Numbered from the stretch's first letter, positions 20,708 through 31,601 are shown. The stretch: 64,000 nucleotides of DNA from Prostheceraeus crozeri (GCA_907163375.1 CAJQUW010012712.1:1-64000); one strand, 5' to 3'. The notes: generated by a model from the letters alone, not told the origin. Numbers and translations are program-made.

Positions 20708-21151
20708 TGGTTTGTTCAAACCCGGAGACGATCAATTATCAATCAAAAACCAATTCGTATCGTGTATTATGTTCATTCGGGTAAGCAAGTCAACGTGAAC
20801 AGAATCTGAGCATTAGCACATTATACACATGACACGCACATAAGACACAATTCGAATTTGGTGCCGAAGGGGTGGAGAGCTCTTAGACAGCGCAAAGGCA
20901 TTTATGTATGTCGCCACTCAGTCTTTACGCCGCATTGTCTGATTGGGAAGAAAGCGAGGCGCGCGCCAGACGTGAAACCGACCACTTAGGGAAGTCCCAT
21001 GCAACAATCCCATGAACCGAAACTGACCAGCGCGGTTCGATGACGCAATTATATTAACGGGAAGGAATTACTCATGCAAACGCGACATCATACCCGACTT
21101 AAGCAAACTAATTAAGAAAGGAGGACGAAAAATACTTAAAACATCAGAACA
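20708..21151 (-). repeat. BEL 5' LTR
   Basis: Nearly identical to 15090-15533. Followed by GTGAT at 21152-21156. Confidence 0.95.
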
Positions 21152-21504
21152 GTGATTTTTCAATCATTTGACGTAAACATTGTTATCATGTAGCTAAACA
21201 GATGAGTTCAGAACTCCGCTTACTGCACTGTTTAATGGTAACAATTACATAAGTATGCAGAAACATTTTTGTTACATCGACAAATTAATTTATAAATATT
21301 TGTAAAATGTTTCAGATATGAACATTTAGGTGATTATGATAATATTTTAGCGCCGGTATAAATATTTTTGCAGTGAAATGGTTTTTTAAAGTCGTTTTTA
21401 AGTTTTCTAGTTCCGAAGTGAAATCAATTTATCGATCATTTGAAAACTATTACCTTAAGTTATCTGAAATTGATTGCGATTTGCTTTTGTGCAATACATG
21501 TCTC

Positions 21505-21507
<3 letters not shown>

Positions 21508-21538
<31 letters not shown>
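21508..21538 (+). repeat. (TA)n microsatellite
   Basis: About 15 TA units near the right end of the EnSpm element. Confidence 0.95.
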
Positions 21539-21541
<3 letters not shown>

Positions 21542-22210
21542 TTATAATGACCATATTGCAATATGGTAATTAGGGTATTTTTATTACAATTTTCGTATAC
21601 TACAGTGATATCAATTATAATCAACAAAAAGTAGCAATAATATGAATGTTTTCATTTTTTATCCTGAAGAGAGCAAAAATCTTTGTAAAGGAAGCAACAC
21701 TGAGATGAATCGATGATGATAAATGTACGATGAAAATTTCGCAAACGAAAAATACAAAAATTGCAATTTATATATTGCATCATTTTATTGCAATTATCGT
21801 GTAAAATGACAATAAATTACAATTAACGCATAAAATCATATATAAATTGCAATGTTTCCGCAATTCTGTCCACTAGTGTTACGAAATACCTTGCTGCTGT
21901 CGAAAATGCCTTTACATTTGAGCTCAATAAATTTCATTAAGCTCATTTAGTTTTCAATCAAACATGCTGCTTAGATTCAACGGACATCTTTTTATTCATT
22001 TATACCTGCACATGTGCATGCACCTCTCATATCGTGCATCCATCTATCTTTCATCCTTATTTCTATCTCGCACAAAACAGCAAAAAATAATCCAAATATT
22101 CATGTATTTATAAAAACGATGTGCATTATTAATTTATTCATGGTTGATGTCATCACCTGTTATGCAAGATGGAAGAAGAGTCAACATATGCTGATAAAGT
22201 CGACGAACTT

Positions 22211-22922
22211 TCACGTAACCGAACTGATGGATTGTTCTGCCAACTGCATCATAGTGACTATTCGTTGTTGATGGGTCTGCTGTAGCAGGTAGTGCCTAAT
22301 TGTCTCCGCCATCAGTTTCTTGAACTCCGGTTTCCATATGCTGAAAGCACCTTCACAAATATTCAGAAACGGCGAATATGCCGGCTGGAACCGGTAGGAG
22401 TGACCTGCCTGAAGGATAGCGTCTGAGGCAACGTTGTGAAACGGCACATGTCAAAGATGAAAACCACTGAACCCTGTGCCAGCATCTTAGAGCATTCTTC
22501 CAGAAACAGCTTGAAGTCTTCCGAATTGTAAGCCCCGTCCTTGTAGGCATGATGGACAAGTCCCCTGTCGCTTGAGACAGCGAAAATTGTCGACATGTTG
22601 CGAGACTGACGTGCATTAACAACTCAGTAGGCAGGTTGGCCTCTTGGAGTCGCAACTCAGCATTTATTTGCGCCAAAGTGGACTCAGGATGCTCTTCAGT
22701 GATGGACACTATGACGTCCTCCATCTCATTGTCCAAACGAACATTCCTAGCTCCACCTCGAGGACGATCAACAGTCCCATGCTCACGGTATCGTCGAACA
22801 ATCGCATTTGCAGTTCCATACGCGATGCCCAGCTGTCTAGCCGTCTCAACATAGTCTTCATTACGCCCACATGCGGCAGCAATTCTCTGTTTGTCAACCA
22901 AGGAGATGCGATTTCTTGGCAT
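22211..22922 (-). pseudogene. IS630/Tc1-like transposase, decayed
   Basis: Start ATG 22922 (MPRNRISLVDKQRIAAACGR). The N-terminal helix-turn-helix pair ends in TVDRPRGGARN, the PRGG linker of IS630-like enzymes. In a second frame (22596-22363) come STIFAVSSDRGLVHHAYKDG and VFIFDMCRFTT, near the second catalytic Asp. In a third frame (22447-22211) comes AYSPFLNICEGAFSIWKPEF with the final Glu. The part carrying the first catalytic Asp is not found, so there is an internal deletion near 22620 plus a frameshift near 22440. Total about 237 codons against roughly 340 in intact relatives. Confidence 0.8.
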
Positions 22923-23469
22923 ATTAGCAAAATTATCAGTCGACATGCGGAGCTAAATTGGCTTTTATAGAGATATCTGTCAATGAATTGCGAATATTAT
23001 TCATGAATTGAGATATGCGACTTCACTTGTCTCTGTCGTCAACAATTAAACAATAGAAATGAGAAATTGTATACTTGAAATGAGATTCGCAACAGCAGAA
23101 ATTAGCAATTGAATGCCTGAATTGAAGAACTATTGTTGATCTGAGTAATCTTAGCATTGAATTTAGCGATTCGATACATGAACTGGAAAATGTGTAGGCC
23201 TATAGACTTTGCGTCTCATGTGTCTGCATGTATCAGAGGTTAAACAATATGATAGGACCTCAATTTCATGCTCAGGGAAGACAGAGCATGCCTAGCGATT
23301 CATCCGTGGTTCAAGCGGTAACGCAGACAGCCGTAGACGACGCGCAAACTATAAACGCTCGCCCGCGCGTATTCATAAACATTCCCCATGTTTTAACAGC
23401 ATCAGATCAAGTGATTTCTGACTCTTAGTGCAGCGCGTATGTACGCGAGTAGAAGAATAGAATGTCTTT

Positions 23470-23513
23470 AACCACAGATGTTTCGGGTGTTCCGTAATTA
23501 CGCGTGGCATGTC
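23470..23513 (-). repeat. Right inverted repeat of IS630-like element
   Basis: Reverse complement of 10121-10163. Confidence 0.75.
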
Positions 23514-23520
23514 GCTGATG

Positions 23521-23914
23521 AGAAAATTCGCCTATTATTTTAGCTTTTACGAATACTGTGAGACGTCGTTCGCGAAGCATTTTTCAATCAAACAGAGCCG
23601 CATTTCCAACATGTGTCGTACAATGATAGAGAATCTGAAGATGGCAAAAATGCAAACGGTAGGCTACAATATAATCAATGCCGGGACTGTGAAATCTCAG
23701 AAACATGCAGTATTTTTATCACAGAATTATATGGATAAAACATGTGTGAAATCGTAGATCAACAGTTGCAACAAAGATAATGTAACAAATAATATCAAGA
23801 TGCGGATATATCGAATGAAAATCAAGTGATATGCAAGTCATAGAAGTCATAGATATGCAAGTCATATCTGTTTTGGCGGATTTAATTACGAAATAATACA
23901 TACTTGGTGCAGTT
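23521..23914. other. No gene seen
   Basis: Only short frames without motifs. It contains a small direct repeat of ATATGCAAGTCATA (about 23830-23870). Confidence 0.5.
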
Positions 23915-23987
23915 ATACCAGTTAATAAGTAGTAAATTAAAATTTGCAGGAGTATTATATAATTCTATAATTGCGGTTAATACGTAG
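23915..23987 (+). repeat. GTTAATAAGTAG repeats, left side of Crypton region
   Basis: ATACCAGTTAATAAGTAG at 23915-23932 is identical to 26401-26418. A variant GTTAATACGTAG lies at 23976-23987. Confidence 0.75.
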
Positions 23988-24035
23988 TTGAGATATCGAA
24001 GTACTCCTAGGAGCTCATGACTGATTTTAGTAAAA

Positions 24036-25382
24036 TCAGCTATCAATGTTAGTGACCACTAAAAGCAATGAAATCGCAACCACAATAATGGAATAATTGA
24101 AAAATACTGAAAACTTTACAAACTTCATGTATACTCGCAGAAATACGAAAGCACAGAAAACACTATTTTGTGCTTTGATAAAATGCACGATACAACCTGT
24201 ATTGAAGTTGAGCATGTTTGACGCTGTCGATATGAGTTCTTTTTTGGAATTGTTTACACTGAGATTAAGTGATCCCGGCCTGTTGTGAGTTCGAGCGCTG
24301 CTGTTGAAATCATGAATTTCACCCATTCTTTTATAAGGTTTCAGTCCATCACTTGATCTATGACCAGTTCTTCTCATTATTCCGTGGTCATCGCAGCCGG
24401 ATTCTTACAGTCTGGTTGTGCATGTTGCCCTGCAGCTGTGGTTTGTTTTATGTCCTTCAACACCAGATGCTTTGCAAATTCGTTTCATAAAGCTTCTCAG
24501 GGTATTGTTCCCAATCGGTACCGCGCTGTACCAAAAAGTCGAATAGTTTTTCAGTTGTCTGAGGCACTTTTCATAAAGTCTGACATGAGAGCGCTGAGGA
24601 TTATTGTAGTAAAAGTTGTCAATGTGAACTATGGTTCGATTCTTCTCTGTTTAAGTCCGCCATTGTACGTTTTGCTACACTTTTCTGAATAGATAAGCGA
24701 AGGAGAATCATGCTTTATTTCTAATTGGCTCGTTGATAAGCACCGATGTTATTGTCCACTGCGCTTTGCGAAGTGCAGTCCATTTAGGTAGAAAAGTGTA
24801 TCTTGGAGTTTCTGCGGATCAGTATCTCCAAAAGAATGAGTCCACAACTTTTCTTCGACTTCAGCTTGCTTTTTGCTTTTTGCTTATGCTAGCACCTTCT
24901 GCGGTTGACAGCTTCATCGATAGATCTAATGACTCCTGCGTTCTGGTAAATGCTGCGTCCTTGAAGATGTTCACCGGACCGATGTAGTCTTTGATTGTCG
25001 CATTCAAACCCGCCATAATAGAAACCAAACTGTCACGCGGATATCTTGTGCCATCGCGTTTCCTTACTTCAAGTGCGAATTTACTGAACCAATAATCAAG
25101 AGCATCTGGCTGCTTGATCTCACTTATTTGCTTTTCTAATTCATTTGCGAAATGTTCTTGTGGCAGCAGTTTTGTTATGCGTTGGCTTTGCCACTCAGTG
25201 AATATGTTGACACTCCATTTATTTCTACGGACAGTCGCTAATGGCATGCTGTCTTTTTTCAATGTTTGAATTATTGCGTCCGATTGCGGCATTGAAAATC
25301 GTGATGTTGTTGCACAGTCCGGCGGTGTTTCATATTGCTTCATTAATTTGTCTATTTCAGCTCCACTTAATCCTGAAATCAT
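24036..25382 (-). pseudogene. Crypton-type tyrosine recombinase (DUF3504-like), decayed
   Basis: The N-terminal segment 25382-24861 holds WSVNIFTEWQSQRITKLLP and YPRDSLVSIMAGLN, the core-binding fold of Crypton/KCTD1-QRICH1-related recombinases. Further along the minus strand, in shifted frames, TNHSCRAT (about 24440) and RTGHRSSDGLKPYKR (24370-24330) give the catalytic Arg, His-x-x-Arg and Tyr of the C-terminal box. At least two frame changes occur between 24861 and 24440. It once cut and joined DNA through a 3'-phosphotyrosine. No inverted repeats are expected for Cryptons. Confidence 0.8.
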
Positions 25383-25410
25383 TCCGCCTGGAATGACAGA
25401 AAAATCTAGT

Positions 25411-26173
25411 TTGATTGTAGTTGGAAAGAGCCAATATAGAATGATGGTGGTTTTATTTTCTGTTTCTTACTTCTTACAATTAATTTCAGTTAACATCCGT
25501 TAACTATCTTCAGGTTAAAATGAAGGAAATATGGTCTAGTATAAAATTAAAAATTTACACCGACGTCTATGTCATAATAACATAATATTGAATGCAAACC
25601 ACGATAGTGATACATCAAACCTAAGACTTCGTGAAGCATATTATATTAGAAAAATGAAACCAACAATTAACAGCAAAATCGAACTCAACAATTATGCAGA
25701 TTTTCTTTTTGATTACAAATATTTTCTATTATGTAAAGAAAATAAAACATGACAATTTATTACATTATAACAGTATCAAATTTCTAATTCACACCTCTTA
25801 CCTTCTTCCAATCATTTTATAGCCTTGTATTTTTTATACTTGTATGATATGTGCATGTACTTATAACTCAAGCCTTTGTATTGCTAGTCCATTTCTATGT
25901 CCTTTGTTTTCATATCTAGTCAGGTCATCATTAAGATGCTATTGATACTATGTAACCCAATACTACCTGTTCCATAGCCCTTCCCCCTTTTGTATTCAAT
26001 ATTATGTTATTATGACATAGACGTCGGTGTGAATTTTAAATTTTATACTAGACCATATTTCCTTCCTTCTAACCTGAAGATAGTTAACGGATGTTAACTG
26101 AAATTAATTGTAAGTAAGAAACAGAAAATAAAACCACCATCATTCTATATTGGCTCTTTCCAATTACAATCAA
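25411..26173 (+). mobile_element. Fold-back element with ~182-bp inverted repeats
   Basis: 25411-25594 is nearly identical to the reverse complement of 25993-26173 (ends TTGATTGTAGTTGG / CCAATTACAATCAA; inner edge ATAACATAATATTGAAT). The 400-bp centre is AT-rich and non-coding. It lies just upstream of the first Crypton gene. CAGAAAAATCTAGT occurs on both sides (about 25397 and 26204), hinting at a duplicated target with 30 bases of extra DNA on the right. The superfamily is unknown. Confidence 0.85.
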
Positions 26174-26400
26174 ATACTGAAAAATAGCCAAGACAATATA
26201 TTCAGAAAAATCTAGTATTGCGGTGGGCGCTTGGTCTAGCAGGTCCATCTTAATATGGCTGTGATTTATTCAAAATTGAATTTGATGTTTCAACCAAGTC
26301 TATGCATTACATTCCCATCCTATATAGCATGACGTATGAATATTCATGAGATATCTAATTCTGACCAACTTTTGGACACAGATAGCCTACACTTTCTATG

Positions 26401-26456
26401 ATACCAGTTAATAAGTAGAAAAGAGGTTAATAAGTAGGGAAAAGGTTAATAAGTAG
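26401..26456 (+). repeat. Three GTTAATAAGTAG copies, 19-bp spacing
   Basis: Copies at 26407, 26426 and 26445. The first shares an 18-bp identity with 23915-23932 on the other side of the Crypton and fold-back elements. Confidence 0.85.
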
Positions 26457-26492
26457 TCGGATGTCTATCATTGAACTAGTATGTATTATAAC

Positions 26493-26591
26493 AGATATTG
26501 CATGATTATTCTCAGGAAAAATAGATATTAACCTCAGGCCTGCGGCCTTCGGTTAATATGATATTTTCCTTCGAATAATCATGCAATATCT
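26493..26591 (+). repeat. Long hairpin (about 99 bp)
   Basis: AGATATTGCATGATTATTC pairs with GAATAATCATGCAATATCT, and an inner stem ATTAACC...GGTTAAT surrounds AGGCCTGCGGCCTT. Nearly the whole 99 bases fold on themselves. Confidence 0.9.
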
Positions 26592-26723
26592 CTTATATAA
26601 ACTACATTATGCTATGTTACAGCTCTAACACATGGAAACATCAAGGAAATGTCATAGAAGAAACTATGAAGAATGTAAAGTAATTTATGGCACTGCTTCC
26701 GTAAGTAAGTAGGCCTATATGAT

Positions 26724-26813
26724 AAAGCACTGATTTGAGGAGGTAAACAGTGAGAATCTACGAGTGCGAAGTACGAGTAGATATCACTGTTTACCTTCCA
26801 AAATCAGTGCTTT
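26724..26813 (+). repeat. Hairpin upstream of second Crypton
   Basis: AAAGCACTGATTTGAGGAGG...AACAGTGA pairs with TCACTGTTTACCTTCC...ATCAGTGCTTT around a loop with CTACGAG...CGAGTAG. A related AAGTAAACAGTAAGAATCTA follows the gene at about 28313, so copies lie on both sides. Confidence 0.85.
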
Positions 26814-27013
26814 GTCATGATTTCTACTACGATGTATCATGGAAATCTAAAAAGTTAGATGTCCATACTACTATTTAGATTTCCATGGAAGCATACATAA
26901 TAAAATCTATGTAATCTATCTAAAACCAAGAGATCATCTGGTAAATCAAATTTTGAATGGTAACTTGGTATGATTAGCAAAATCATTCATTCTAAAGCAA
27001 ACGATATTGAAGA

Positions 27014-28192
27014 ATGGGTGAAAGCAGTAGCAGCTCCTCTCGATTCGCAAGTACATCTGCAAAAGAAATCGAAGATCATATGAAAGACGTAATACCATCA
27101 AATACAGAAGCAAAGGAGAAGTGGGCAATCAAACTCTTCCGATCATGGCATTCAGGGTGGAAAGTTAAGTTAAACGACGGAACGTTGAAAGTATTCAATG
27201 ATTTAGATGATATGAACAAATCAGATTTGAACCACTGTCTCAAGTTTTTTGTGGCGGATGTAAGAAAAGTCAAAGGAGGGAAATATCCACCAAAGTCCCT
27301 GAAGATTCTATTTGCGATGATTCAACACTATCTAAATTACAAACTCAAAAAGGCGTGGTCATTGTTTCTAGAGGCCAGGCAGGTACTTGATGCCGAAATG
27401 AAAATGAGCGCCATCGAAGGAAACGTCACAAGAACGAAGCGAGCAGAAGCGATTACTAAAGACGACGAGAACGATTTGTGGAAAAATGGCAATGCATATT
27501 TAGGAGAAGACAATGCATGGAAATTGCAAAACACTTTTATTTTCATGTCTGGATTAATCTGTGGACTGAGAGCATCGACCGAACATTACGAGGTGAAGTG
27601 CGGTGTCAACTTTTACATAGAAGGAGAAAATCTTATTTACAAAGAAACTGTCTCCAAAAGTAAGAACTTCGGGCTGAAACAAGCGCGTGTTGAGCCTAAG
27701 CCATTGACGATTACGCCAAATGAATCCCAACCAGAGAGATGCTTGGTATAAGGTTATACCGAAAGTATATTGAACATAGACCGCCGACGCGCAGAGTTGG
27801 AGATCCACTTCATCTGGCTTGCATTCTGCATCCGAAGAGTAACGTATGGTATATGCAGCAAAATTCACTCCATTGAGCAAGTTGTTAAAAGAGTGATGTG
27901 TGGTGGATTGGGGAAAGAAGGCTTCTATTCCAATACCAGCCTGAGAAGGACAGCCAAAACACGGATGGTGGAGGCTAATATTCCTAGGGAGCTTTCCAAA
28001 AAATGGATTGGACATTTGTCAGACGCAGACGAAACATATATCAAAGAGGGACTCTTTCGTGAAAGAATTCAAGATTCACTATATGGATGCGTGAAGGAGC
28101 CGGCGCGAGAGGAAACCGCGAAAAAAGATATTGACAAGAAGGTCGTAATACAAGTAACGACAGGTGATAAGACTGTTACAATCAGAGTTTGA
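27014..28192 (+). pseudogene. Second Crypton-type tyrosine recombinase, decayed
   Basis: ATG 27014 opens a Ser-rich start, then WAIKLFRSWHSGWKVKLNDG and KYPPKSLKILFAMIQHYLNY (core-binding fold), MSAIEG and FIFMSGLICGLRASTEHY (start of the catalytic domain). Frame changes occur near 27750 and near 27870, after which YSNTSLRRTAKTRMVEANIP and KKWIGHLSDADETYIKEG supply the catalytic Arg, His and Tyr region. The same family architecture as the minus-strand copy at 24.0-25.4 kb, but a clearly different lineage. The two are arranged divergently. Confidence 0.8.
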
Positions 28193-30597
28193 CAGTATCT
28201 GTTTTCTCTTTTACTTACCTACTTCATTTACCTATTCGATTTACCTCCTTATTCCATGTTTCAGTGGTTCCATGATATAAAATGTTTGTTGAAACACTAT
28301 GGTAGTTTTTAAAGTAAACAGTAAGAATCTATTCTTAAAATAGCATTTACCGACTGAGCAGAGTAGTAGAAATCGTAATTACGAACTCATGCTTCGTGCT
28401 CGAAACTGTATTTGAAAGTAATTACGTCAAGTCAAATCAAATATCGCGCAAATAATATTAAAAAATTATTAAAAAAATATTGAGCAAATAAATGTAAGGA
28501 TCACAACACACGTGACTTATTAAAGGCGGATACGAAGGCTCTGACTACTAATGGCAGGCTGATGTTTAGAAGTACTCCACTAGGTGAGATGTCCTTAAAC
28601 ATCCGTAGTTGAGCGTGAACCACTCTCAGAGTACAGTTATGTTGAGTTGGGAATAATATTTCACAACACTCAAGTATACATCTGTAATCACGCGTGAACC
28701 ACGCTCAAATCAATAATTTTTTCATCACACACTTAATCATCAAAAACAAATGAACTAAGATGTTGAATTGAACTACTAACATCAGGGATTTCATTTCCGA
28801 TCATAATGTCATGCGCAGCAAAGATTCATGAAGGGACGGTAGTCCAAACCACATATAGGCCCTAAATTGCGCCACACCAAAACATATTTCGCAGGTTCAA
28901 TATATTGTCTATCATGCACGTACACGTCTTACTATTTCCTAGATGATCTACGCTACCATATAATTTTACTCTATTAGCCTACCTGATTTAGACCTACTGT
29001 GATTTGCAATAGCAAGTAGGCCTAATTTTGCTCTTATATCCCTAACCATTTCGGAGGGCATTCTCCCACACATTTTGTTGTGGTCCTCGCAAAACTAAAT
29101 CAGGCGACCTATGCTTTCATGACTTTTGGTTTCAGCGTATTTCATGCTTTCACAAAGAATCGCTAGAATTGGGCTCGCTGGAAGTTCAAATTTGTAAATC
29201 ATTTTGAAAAGTATTACTTTTTTAACGTCTGAATTTTGCCACTGCAAGCATTTTGTGCAACTTCTACCAAAAAGCAACAATTTTCAATATGAGTGATTTT
29301 ACGAAATAAAAGTCTCTGAATCATGTCATGACTATCATACCACACACTCGAATATAATATTGGAAAGTCATGTAAATGTTACTTGTCAAAAAGTTCAGTA
29401 GTTGGCAACTTTAGGACCGGCAGTCTCAAATCATTGTCCATTCCAAATCATTTGAATGGTGTCTAAAAGTCGTCAAATTTAATTACACAGTTACATTTGA
29501 AGCTACTTAGAGCAACACGATTTCGAAGATACATTGGAAATTGGAATGAAATTACTTTTGAAGGAAAATCATTCACATTTCATATACCGTATATTAATGC
29601 TAATGGTCCTTACACAAATCAATCTTGTCAATCTGTGCTCATGAGTAACTTCTCAGCACATTCAACCAGCTGTGTATCATAGACAGCAAACATTAAAATC
29701 GTTGAAGTGATCTATGTCCAGCATTTGGTAAATATTCAAAATTGTAAAAATCTGTCAGAATTTGTTATTATTAATTTTGAGGTACTTTTGTCACAAAGAT
29801 GAATGAAGCAGTGAAAATGAATAGCCTAATCACCATTAGTTCTCACACGAGATATGCACTGCCGTGAATTCCGTGACATGCGAAGCAATAAGCCGACTTT
29901 AGAAATTAAGGAGGGACCGCATCGGTCCCGGGATATGGATGCGGTTCGAAGCCCATCTGCGGAATGGGATAATGAATTGGCTGTAAGGATAACTAGCAGG
30001 ATGATGAAATTATTGATTGATAGCAATATAGTAAGCATGGCTGCTGTGTAGATAGCCTATTTATCATCTTATCATACTATTTCGCATGTAAAACTGCCTC
30101 CTCCGGCTGCATGATCTATGCTGCTAATATTTAGGCCTACGTATGAATTGATCATAAATTAGTCTCAATTAGTGCGTTCCAATCGTGCAATCAACAAAGT
30201 ACAACTTTCAATAAGAAAACATGTGAGTATGATATTGGATCAAGCACAAGAACAATGAAGATTTTGTTTTAATAATTTTTGGCCAATCCAAAATTCATTT
30301 CAAGTAAAACAAATTTTTGTCGTATCCTTCGAGTATTCACGCCTTCCGTAAAGAGAATGCTCGAAACAAGTCGGCAAAACTTCGTTTTTATCAAAACTGG
30401 AAATTGCATTGGCCAAAAGTTATTGAAGGGGGACGAAATATAGGCCCATGCAATGAGAGTCGGTCATTGAAACTTAATGAAATTAAACCTGTAGCTTGAA
30501 AATTTCCTGAAAATAATTTTTGACATGTGCTTTTATTAGATAACTACCGGTATGATTTTCGATCTTTTACAGTTTTTTGTGAAGTAAAAATATTTTA
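28193..30597. other. Non-coding stretch with one transposon-end-like fragment
   Basis: CACTAGGTGAGATGTC...AAACATCCGTAG at 28578-28610 resembles the left end of the IS630-like element at 10113-10163, so it is probably a solo or miniature relative. The rest has only short frames. TAGGCCTA-type words occur at 29008 and 30133. Confidence 0.5.
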
Positions 30598-30603
30598 CAA
30601 GTG
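30598..30603 (+). repeat. Target site duplication of Polinton B, left (CAAGTG)
   Basis: CAAGTG here, CAAATG at 48903-48908: 5 of 6 match. A 6-bp duplication is the Polinton hallmark. Confidence 0.8.
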
Positions 30604-31544
30604 AGTAGTAACCCCGTGGCAGGCGCAAGTCCAAAATGTGAAATGCTGACTCACCCCCCTCTGGACGGAAGGTGAGGGAGAGTGCCAAGGATGTGTTGGG
30701 AGGAGTGGGTCCGAGAGGAGGAAACGGGTCCCTATCCCCCTGAACGGAAGGAAGGAGTTTTCCGGTAAGGGATGGGAAGGAAGGTGATGTGTGAGGGATA
30801 GAGTTGGCAAAGGGCGGGTGTTGGTAGTTTTGGGATGAGAAAAGTCGTTTTTCGTCATGAAGGAGGGTTCGGATGTGAAAACAGAGGCCAGATTCGGACT
30901 CTACGTGAAATTTTGGGTTAGGAAGGATGTTTCCAGCAAAATCGGAGAGAAAAAGATTTGAAGACGACCCCCCCCCCTCCTGTCAAACTTCCAACTTTGG
31001 TGTGAGAGATCGTAGAAAGTCGTGCAATAGCTCATTTGAAAGCTGAGAATGAGAAAAATGCAGTGGAAAGCTCGGTTTGGTCTAATTTTCTTGGGTTGAG
31101 GGAGGAAAATGGCAGGAACACGTCAGAGTTGGAAAAGTCGGGTGTTGGATGTTTTGGGATGAGAAAGGTCGTTTTTCGACATGAACGAGGTCTCGGATGG
31201 GAAAATGGAGTGCAAATTCGGACGTTTTGGCCAATGTTGGGTCTAAGAACTTCTTTCCAGCTCAATCGGAGAGAAAAAGTTCTGACCCCCCCTCGACAGC
31301 GATCTTCCAACTTTGGTTGCAGAGATCGTAGAAAGTCGTGCAAATAGCTCGTTTGAAAGCTAAGAATGAGACAAATTCAGTGGAAGAAACGGCTTGTTCC
31401 TATCTGACTTCGTTTAGAGGTGAGACGTTATTGAAAATTTTGGACATTGGCGAAAAACGACAGAGTTAGAATTTTTACGAAAATCGCTCTAGCGGGTGAA
31501 GCAAGCCTCGGACGGGAAAACAGAGACCAGATTTGGAATCAGCG
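30604..31544 (+). repeat. Left terminal inverted repeat of Polinton B
   Basis: About 941 bp, matching the reverse complement of 47792-48902 from AGTAGTAA to the inner edge GGAATCAGCG. It contains internal degenerate repeats built on TCCGAATCTGGCCTCCGTTTT-like and TCTACGATCTCT segments and a C-run at 30969. Frames inside are artefacts of these repeats. Confidence 0.9.
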
Positions 31545-31601
31545 TGTCATGTTACACCTGAATGTCATTCATGCTATGTCTCCAAAGTGATAGGAAGAAA
31601 G

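Larger units (their letters stand above)
15090..21151 (-). mobile_element. BEL/Pao LTR retrotransposon, whole-looking and young
   Basis: Two 444-bp LTRs (15090-15533 and 20708-21151) with TG...CA ends, flanked by the 5-bp duplication GTGAT. The two LTRs differ at about two positions by eye, so the insertion is recent. The single long ORF runs on the minus strand. A GGAGGAG purine stretch touches the 3' LTR on the coding strand. No envelope gene is seen. It sits inside the EnSpm element. Confidence 0.95.
10483..21878 (-). mobile_element. EnSpm/CACTA DNA transposon, interrupted by a BEL element
   Basis: Ends are CACTAGTGGACAAAATTACG at 10483 and its near-perfect inverse ending at 21878 (one or two mismatches, matching on through GGAAACATTG). 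The CACTA terminus gives the superfamily. Both ends continue with many subterminal copies of TTGCAAT/ATTGCAAT-like words (10513-10680 and 21770-21850), as expected for transposase binding sites. Flanks share TT (TTT left, TTA right), fitting the 2-3 bp target duplication. Without the BEL insertion it is about 5.3 kb. The transposase is on the minus strand and decayed. Confidence 0.8.
10121..23513 (-). mobile_element. IS630/Tc1-like DNA transposon, outermost layer of a three-level nest
   Basis: GACATGCCACGCGTAATTAC at 10121-10140 is perfectly inverted at 23494-23513. The match resumes inside with AAACATCYGTGG (10151 and about 23471). The transposase remnant at 22211-22922 lies close to the right repeat. 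Removing the EnSpm insertion (10483-21878) leaves about 2 kb, a normal size for this superfamily. Target duplication is unclear: CACTAGGTGACATG on the left and CATCAGCGACATG on the right suggest a worn TA site. Pairing of these ends with that transposase is inferred. Confidence 0.6.

Noticed and set aside
29826-30051. Possible host exon (frames on both strands around 29850-30050)
   Set aside because: No flanking splice signals or recognisable domain; left as non-coding.
30604-31347. Frames of about 103 residues on both strands in the left terminal repeat of Polinton B, repeated inverted at 47989-48304
   Set aside because: They are mirrored by the inverted repeat, occur on both strands at once, are low complexity and show no start context. 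They arise from the repeat sequence.
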